Of a DNA stretch of 64,000 nt, positions 56,701 to 64,000 are shown piece after piece. This DNA comes from Setophaga petechia (taxonomy: Eukaryota; Chordata; Aves; Passeriformes; Parulidae), in the NCBI GenBank assembly GCA_024362935.1, contig JANCRA010000009.1, positions 31,095,166 to 31,159,165 on the forward strand, read 5' to 3'. Position 1 is the stretch's first letter. Every line of letters begins with the position of its first letter. The notes below the pieces were generated by a model. The model had not been told where the DNA came from and searched no databases. It saw nothing but the letters and a program-made list of their open reading frames with translations. The translations under genes and the position numbers were made by a program.

Positions 56701-59700
56701 GCACCTTTCAGTACAAGATCAGCACCACTCAGCACCAGCTCAGCACCACTCACAAAAAGCTCAGCACCACTCAGCACCGCCTCAGAACCACTCAAGACCG
56801 GCTCAGCACCACTCAGCACCAGCTTAGCACCACTCTGCACCAGCTCAGTACCACTCAAGACCGGCTCAGCACCACTCAAGCCTGGCTCAGCACCACTCAG
56901 CACCAGCTCAGCACCAGCTCAGCACCTTTCACTACAAGATCAGCACCACTCAGCACCAGCTAAGCACCAATCACAAAAAGCTCAGCACCATTTAGCACCG
57001 CCTCAGCACCACCCAAGACCGGCTCAGCACCACTCAGCACCAGCTCAGCACCACTCACAAAAAGCTCAGCACCACTCAGCACCACCTCAGCACCACTCAA
57101 GACCGGCTAAGCACCACTCAGCACCAGCTCAGCACTTCTCAGTAAAACATCAGCACCACTCAGCACCAGCTGAGCACCACTCACAAAAAGCACAGAACCA
57201 CTCAGCACCGCCTCAGAACCACTCAAGACCGGCTCAGCACCATTCAGCACGACTCAGCACCAGCTCATCACCACCTCAGCACCACTCAGCACCAACTCAG
57301 CACCGCTCAGCACCAGCTCAGCACCACTCAGTACCAGCTCAGTACCACTCAAGACCGGCTCAGCACCACTCAAGCCTGGCTCAGCACCACTCAGCACCAG
57401 CTCAGCACCAGCTCAGCACCTTTCAGTACAAGATCAGCAGCACTCAGCACCAGCTCAGCACCAATCACAAAAAGCTCAGCACCACTCAGCACCGCCACAG
57501 CACCACTCAAGACCGGCTCAGCACCACTCAGCACCATTCAGCACCACTCAAGACTAGCTCAGCACCAGGTAAGCACCACTCAAGACGGGCGCAGCACCAC
57601 TCAGTACCAGCTCAGCACAAATCACAAGAAGCTCAGCACCATTCAGCACCGCCTAAGCACCACCCAAGACCGGCTCAGCACTACTCAGCACCAGCTCAGC
57701 ACCACTCACAAAAAGCTCAGCACCACTCAGCACCAGCTCAGCACCACTCAAGACCGGCTCAGCACCACTCAGGACCAGCTCAGCACCACTAACAAAAAGC
57801 TCAGCACCACTCAGCACCGCCTCAGCACCACCCAAGCCTGGCTCAGCACCACTCCGCACCAGCTCAGCACCAGCTCAGCACCTTTCAGTACAAGATCAGC
57901 TACACTCAGCACCAGCTCAGCACCACTCAGAAAAAGCTCAGCACCACTCAGCACCGCCTCAGCACCACTCAAGACCGGCTAAGCACCACTCAGCACCAGC
58001 TCAGCACCACTCTGTACCAGCTCAGTACCACTCAAGACCGGATCAGCACCACTCAAGCCTGGCTTAGCACCACTCAGCACCAGCTCAGCACCAGCTCAGC
58101 ACCTTTCAGTACAAGATCAGCACCACTCAGCACCGCCGCAGCACCACTCAAGACCGGCTCAGCACCAGCTCAGCACTTCTCAGTAAAACATCGGCACCAC
58201 ACAGCACCAGCTCAGCAGTTCTCACAAAAAGCTCAGCACCACTCAGCACCGCCTCAACACCACTCAAGACCGGCTCAGCACCATTCAGCACGACTCAGCA
58301 CCAATCAGCACCAGCTCAGCACCTTTCAGTACAAGATCAGCAGCACTCAGCACCAGCTCAGCACCAATCACAAAAAGCTCAGCACCACTCAGCACCTCCT
58401 CAGCTCCACTCAAGACTGGCTCTGCACCACTAAGCAGCAGCTCAGCACCAGCTCAGCACCTTTCAGTACAAGATCAGCACCACTCAGCACCAGCTCAGCA
58501 CTACTCACAAGAAGCTCAGCACCACTCAGCACCGCCTCAACACCACTCAAGACCGGCTCAGCACCATTCAGCACGACTCAGCACCGGCTCAGCACCAGCT
58601 CAGCACCACTCACTACAAGATCAGCACAACTCAGCACCAGCTCAGCACCACTCAGCACCGGCTCAGCACCACTCAGTACCTGCTCAGTACCACTCAAGAC
58701 CGGCTCAGCACCACTCAAGCCTGCCTCAGCACCAGCTCAGCACCAGCTCAGCACCTTTCAGTACAAGATCAGCAGCACTCAGCACCAGCTCAGCACCACT
58801 CACAAAAAGCTCAGCACCACTCAGCACCGCCTCAGCACCACTCAAGACCGGCTCAGCACCACTCAGCACCATTCAGCACCACTCAGGACCAGCTCAGCAC
58901 CAGGTACGCACCACTCAAGACGGGCTCAGCACCACTGAGCACCAGCTCAGCACCAATCACAAAAAGCTCAGCACCACTCAGCACCGCCTCAGCACCACCC
59001 AAGACCGGCTCAGCACCACTCAGCACCAGCTCAGCACCACTCACAAAAAGCTCAGCACCACTCAGTACCAGCTCAGCACCACTCAAGACGGGCTCAGCAC
59101 CACTCAGCACCAGCTCAGCACTTCTCAGTAAAACATCAGCACCACTCAGCACCAGCTCAGCACCACTCACAAAAAGCTCAGCACCACTCAGCACCGCCTC
59201 AGCACCACTCAAGACCGGCTCAGCACCATTCAGCACGACTCAGCACCACCTCAGCACCAGCTCAGCACCACTCAATACAAGATCAGCACCACTCAGTACC
59301 AGCTCAGCACCACTGAGCACCAGCTCAGCACCGCTCAGCACCAGGTCAGCACCACTCAGTACCAGCTCAGTACCACTCAAGGCCAGCTCAGCACCACTCA
59401 AGCCTGGCTCAGCACCACTCAGCACCAGCTCAGCACCAGCTTAGCACCTTTCAGTACAAGATCAGCACCACGCAGCACCAGCTCAGCACCACTCACAAAA
59501 AGCTCAGCACCACTCAGCACCGCCTCAGCACCACTCAAGACTGGCTTAGCACCACTCAGCACCATTCAGCACCACTCAAGGCCAGCTCAGCACCAGGTAC
59601 GCACCACTCAAGACGGGCTCAGCACCACTGAGCACCAGCTCAGCACCAATCACAAAAAGCTCAGCACCACTCAGCACCGCCTCAGCACCACCCAAGACCG

Positions 59701-62700
59701 GCTCAGCACCACTCAGCACCAGCTCAGCACCACTCACAAAAAGCTCAGCACCACTCAGTACCAGCTCAGCACCACTCAAGACGGGCTCAGCACCACTCAG
59801 CACCAGCTCAGCACTTCTCAGTAAAACATCAGCACCACTCAGCACCAGCTCAGCACCACTAACAAAAAGCTCAGCACCACTCAGCACCGCCTCAGCACCA
59901 CTCAAGACCGGCTCAGCACCATTCACCACGACTCAGCACCAGCTCAGCACCAGCTCAGCACCACTCAATACAAGATCAGCACCACTCAGTACCAGCTCAG
60001 CACCGCTGAGCACCAGCTCAGCACCGCTCAGCACCAGGTCAGCACCACTCAGTACCAGCTCAGTACCACTCAAGGCCAGCTCAGCACCACTCAAGCCTGG
60101 CTCAGCACCACTCAGCACCAGCTCAGCACCAGCTCAGCACCTTTCAGTACAAGATCAGCACCACTCAGCACCAGCTCAGCACCACTCACAAAAAGCTCAG
60201 CACCACTCAGCACCGCCTCAGCACCACTCAAGACTGGCTTAGCACCACTCAGCACCATTCAGCACCACTCAAGGCCAGCTCAGCACCAGGTAAGCACCAC
60301 TCAAGACGGGCTCACCACCACTCAGTACCAGCTCAGCGACAATCACAAAAAGCTCAGCACCATTCAGCACCGCCTCAGCACCACCCAAGACCGGCTCAGC
60401 ACCACTCAGCACCTGCTCAGCACCACTCTCAAAAAGCTCAGCACCACCCAGCACTGCCTCAGCACCACTCAAGACCGTCTCAGCACCACTCAGCACCAGC
60501 TCAGCACTTCTCAGTAAAACATCAGCACCACTCAGCACCAGCTCAGCACCACTCACAAAAAGCTCAGCACCACTCAGCACCGCCTCAGCACCACCCAAGC
60601 CTGGCTCAGCACCACTCAGCACCAGCTCAGCACCAGCTCAGCAACTTTCAGTACAAGATCAGCACCATTCAGAACCAGCTCAGCACCACTCACAAAAAGC
60701 TCAGCACCACTCAGCACCGCCTCAGCACCACTCAAGACCGGCTCAGCACCACTCAGCACCAGCTCAGCACTACTCTGTACCAGCTCAGTACCACTCAAGA
60801 CCGGCTCAGCACCACTCAAACCTGGCTCAGCACCAGCTCAGCACCAGCTCAGCACCTTTCAGTACAAGATCAGCACCACTCAGCACCGCCTCAGCACCAC
60901 TCAAGACCGGCTCAGCACCAGCTCAGCACTTCTCAGTAAAACATCAGCACCACTCAGCACCAGCTCAGCCCCACTCAAGCCTGGCTCAGCACCAGCTCAG
61001 CACCACTCACAAAAAGCTCAGCACCACTCAGCACCGCCTCAGCACCACTCAAGACCGGCTCAGCACCATTCAGAACGACTCAGCACCAACTCAGCACCAG
61101 CTCAGCTCCGCTGACTACAAGATGAGAACAACTCAGCACCAGAACAGCACCACTCAGCACAAGCTCAGCACCACTCAGTACCAGCTCAGTACCACTCAAG
61201 ACCGGCTCAGCACCACTCAAGCCTGGCTCAGCACCACTCAGCACCAGCTCAGCACCTTTCAGTACAAGATCAGCAGCACTCAGCACCAGCTCAGCACCAC
61301 TCACAAAAAGCTCAGCACCACTCAGCACCGCCTCAGAACCACTCAAGACCGGCTCAGGACCACTCAGCACCATTCAGCACCACTCAAGACCAGCTAAGCA
61401 CCAGGTAAGCACCACTCAAGACGGGCTCAGCACCACTCAGCACCAGCTCAGCACTTCTCAGTAAAACATCAGCACCACTCAGCACCAGCTCAGCACTGCC
61501 TCAGCACCACTCAAGCCTGGCTCAGCACCACTCAGCACCAGCTCAGCACCACTCATCACCAGCTCAGCACCACTCACAAAAAGCTCAGCACCACTCAGCA
61601 CCAGCTCAGCACCACTCAAGACCGGCTCAGCACCACTCAGCACCAGCTCAGCACTTCTCAGTAAAACATCAGCACCACTCAGCACCATTCAGCACTGCCT
61701 CAGCACCACTCAAGCCTGGCTCAGCACCACTAAGCACCAGCTCAGCCCCACTCTGTACCAGCTCTATACCACTCAAGACCAGCTCAGCACCAGCTCAGCA
61801 CCTTTCAGTACAAGATCAGCACCACTCAGCACCAGCTCAGCACCACTCAGCACCAGCTCTGCACCACTCAGTACCAGCTCAGTACCACTCAAGACCGGCT
61901 CAGAACCTATCAAGCCTGGCTCAGCACCACTCAGCACCAGCTCAGCACCAGCTCAGCACCTTTCAGTACAAGATCAGCACCACTCAGCACCAGCTCAGCA
62001 CCAGTCACAAAAAGCTCAGCACCACTCAGCACCGCCTCACCACCACTCAAGACAGGCTCAGCACCACTCAGCACCAGCCCAGCACTTCTCAGTAAAACAT
62101 CAGCACCACTCAGCACCAGCTCAGCACCACTCACAAAAAGCTCAGCAGCACCCAGCCCCGCCTAAGCACCACTCAAGACAGGCTCAGCACTACTCAGCAC
62201 CAGCTCAGCACCAGCTCAGCACCTTTCAGTACAAGATCAGATCCACTCAGCACCAGCTCAGCACCACTCACAAAAAGCTCAGCACCACTCAGCACCGCCT
62301 CAGCACCACTCAAGACCGGCTCAGCACCGCTCAGCACCAGCTCAGCACCACTCTGTACCAGCTCAGTACCACTCAAGACCGGCTCAGCACCACTCAAGCC
62401 TGGCTCAGCCCCACTCAGCACCAGCTCAGCACCAGCTCAGCACCTTTCAGTACAAGATCAGCACCACTCAGCACCGCCTCAGCACCACTCAAGACCGGCT
62501 CAGTACCAGCTCAGCACTTCTCAGTAAAACATCAGCACCACTCAGCACCAGCTCAGCACCACTCACAAAAAGCTCAGCACCACTCAGCACCGCCTCAGCA
62601 CCACTCAAGACTGGCTCAGCACCACTCAGCACCAGCTCAGCACCACTCACAAAAAGCTCAGCACCACTCAGCACCGCCTCGGCACCACTCAAGACCGGCT

Positions 62701-62716
62701 CAGCACCATTCAGCAC
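53747..62716. repeat. Array B segmental duplication, right copy (longer by about 1.8 kb)
   Basis: It is collinear with 43543-50726. It is longer because of about 600 bp extra between its counterparts of 44170 and 44450, one extra 693-bp unit at 59576-60268, and about 500 bp extra between the counterparts of 49890 and 50200. The two copies differ by scattered substitutions (e.g. AGACTGGCT and AGACCGGCT swaps). Confidence 0.78.
58883..60961. repeat. Three tandem 693-bp higher-order units (right copy)
   Basis: Units begin at 58883, 59576 and 60269. The first two share AGGTACGC and GACGGGCTCAGCACCACTGAG and are nearly identical. The third has AGGTAAGC and matches the second unit of the left copy. 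The middle unit (59576-60268) is therefore the extra one. Confidence 0.75.
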
Positions 62717-64000
62717 GACTCACCAGCAGCTCAGCACCAGCTCAGCCCCACTCACTACAAGATCAGCACCACTCAGCACCAGCTGAGCACCACTCAGCAC
62801 CAGCTCTGCACCACTCAGTACCAGCTCAGTACCACTCAAGACCGGCTCAGCACCACTCAAGCCTGCCTCAGCACCACTCAGCACCAGCTCAGCACCAGCT
62901 CAGCACCTTTCAGTACAAGATCAGCACCACTCAGCACCGCCTCAGCACCACTCAAGACCGGCTCAGCACCAGCTCAGTACTTCTCAGTAAAACATCAGCA
63001 CCACTCAGCACCAGCTCAGCCCCACTCAAGCCTGGCTCAGCACCACTCAGCACCAGCTCAGCACCACTCACAAAAAGCTCAGCACCACTCAGCACCGCCT
63101 CAGCACCACTCAAGACCGGCTCAGCACCATTCAGCACGACTCAGCACCAACTCAGCACCAGCTCAGCTCCGCTGACTACAAGATGAGAACAACTCAGCAC
63201 CAGAACAGCACCACTCAGCACAAGCTCAGAACCACTCAGTACCAGCTCATTACCACTCAAGACCGGCTCAGCACCACTCAAGCCTGGCTCAGCACCACTC
63301 AGCACCAGCTCAGCACCTTTCAGTACAAGATCAGCAGCACTCAGCCCCAGCTCAGCACCACTCACAAAAAGCTCAGCACCACTCAGCACCGCCTCAGCAC
63401 CACTCAAGACCGGCTCAGCACCACTCAGCAGCAGCTCAGCACTTCTCAGTAAAACATCAGCACCACTCAGCACCACTCAGCACTGCCTCAGCACCACTCA
63501 AGCCTGGCTCAGCACCACTAAGCACCAGCTCAGCACCACTCTGTACCAGCTCAGTACCATTCAAGACCGGCTCAGCACCACTCAAGCCTGCCTCAGCACC
63601 ACTCAGCACCAGCTCAGCACCAGCTCAGCACCTTTCAGTACAAGATCAGCACCACTCAGCACCAGCTCAGCACCACTCACAAAAAGCTCAGTACCACTCA
63701 GCACCGCCTCAGCACCACTCAAGACCGGCTCAGCACCATTCAGCACGACTCGGCAGCAGCTCAGCACCAGCTCAGCCCCACTCACTACAAGATCAGCACC
63801 ACTCAACACCAGCTCAGCACCACTCAGCACCAGCTCTGCACCACTCAGTACCAGCTCAGTACCACTCAAGACCGGCTCAGAACCACTCAAGCCTGGCTCA
63901 GCACCACTCAGCACCAGCTCAGCACCAGCTCAGCACCTTTCAGTACAAGATCAGCACCACTCAGCACCAGCTCAGCACCAGTCAAAAAAAGCTCAGCACC
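62717..64000. repeat. Array B, right end of the window
   Basis: Ordinary 21-bp units continue to the last base. The stretch 63141-63476 has a core (AAGATGAGAACAACTCAG and following) also found at 49594-49887 and 61080-61373, so it is a further local copy. The array is open-ended on the right. Confidence 0.75.

Larger units (their letters stand above)
40319..64000. repeat. Minisatellite array B, 21-bp unit (10 + 11 bp), continuing past the window
   Basis: The basic unit is CAGCACCACT followed by CAGCACCAGCT. Consensus composition on the plus strand is 10 C, 6 A, 3 G and 2 T. Variant units recur in semi-regular order: TCACAAAAAGCT, TCAAGACCGGCT, TCAAGCCTGGCT, CACCAGGTAAGC, CCTTTCAGTACAAGATCAG, CTTCTCAGTAAAACATCAG and CAGTACCAGCTCAGTACC. 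The 21-bp period equals seven codons, and four of six frames of the consensus lack stops. This produces long heptad-repeat open frames on both strands (HHSAPAQ, STTQHQL and SAPLSTS forward; VLSGAEL reverse). None of these frames has the features of a gene. I do not recognise the repeat by name. Confidence 0.95.

Noticed and set aside
40363..63914. Many minus-strand heptad frames (MLSGAEPVLSGAE type)
   Set aside because: They use GTG or other alternative starts in a repeat whose consensus has no stop in that frame. They end at random variant units and are duplicated along with the DNA.
40319..64000. CRISPR array
   Set aside because: The short repeats have no unique spacers, the units themselves vary, there are no cas genes, and the context is eukaryotic.
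1..64000. Telomeric TTAGGG repeats, rRNA or tRNA genes
   Set aside because: None found by reading both strands. Every stretch is accounted for by array A, the LTR copies or array B.

Overview
The window holds no recognisable protein-coding, tRNA or rRNA gene. It is two abutting tandem-repeat arrays and looks like vertebrate heterochromatin (pericentromeric, subtelomeric or sex-chromosome type). The eukaryotic call rests on satellite DNA with nested higher-order repeats (HORs) and on a 542-bp element with every hallmark of a solo LTR of an endogenous retrovirus. The LTR's general look (TGTTGTGG start on the minus strand, long GC-rich U3) reminds me of bird LTRs, but this is only an impression. 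No gene anchors the species.

Array A (1-40318) is a satellite with a 286-287 bp monomer, about 125 monomers, all head to tail. I name monomer types by their first bases, starting at the AAGCA that follows TCACCTACATCT: A (TATTCCTTTTTCAC), B (AATAGTTTTTTCAC), C (AATTCCTTTTTC, with CCCCTTCGATTCG later), D (TATTCCTTTTTAAC; D' has GTTTCGCAAAAAG), E (A-like, with GGCCTGCAGAGTTTTTTGC), F (AATACCTTTTTCAC, with AAGTACAAG), G (AATTCCTTTTTAAC, CTGCGGAG; carries the LTR) and H (GGAGAATCTTTCCC; always follows the LTR). The left 5.5 kb is a six-monomer HOR (A-B-C-D-E-F, 1719 bp). From 5579 on, the array is eight blocks, each opening with G+LTR then H, holding 24, 10, 16, 10, 21, 15, 6 and about 4 monomers. 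Every complete block length equals a whole number of monomers plus 548 bp (542-bp LTR plus one 6-bp target duplication). One LTR insertion therefore entered one monomer and was then multiplied with the satellite.

The last two monomers (39765-40318) are the most diverged, as expected at an array edge, and one keeps what looks like the empty target site of the LTR. Array A then changes within a few bases (about 40319-40324) into array B.

Array B (40319-64000, continuing past the window) is a minisatellite with a 21-bp unit made of a 10-bp and an 11-bp half (CAGCACCACT, then CAGCACCAGCT). It is interspersed with recurring variants: TCACAAAAAGCT, TCAAGACCGGCT, CCTTTCAGTACAAGATCAG, CTTCTCAGTAAAACATCAG and CACCAGGTAAGC. 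It has a strong C-over-G bias on the plus strand, local 693-bp HOR units, and a roughly 7-9 kb segment present twice about 10.2-12.0 kb apart. The long open frames here are by-products of a 21-bp (7-codon) period whose consensus has no stop in four of six frames.

No genes work together in this window. What can be read is its history: satellite amplification, capture of a retroviral LTR, re-amplification in blocks of different size, local conversion between monomer types, and an independent expansion of the neighbouring minisatellite.
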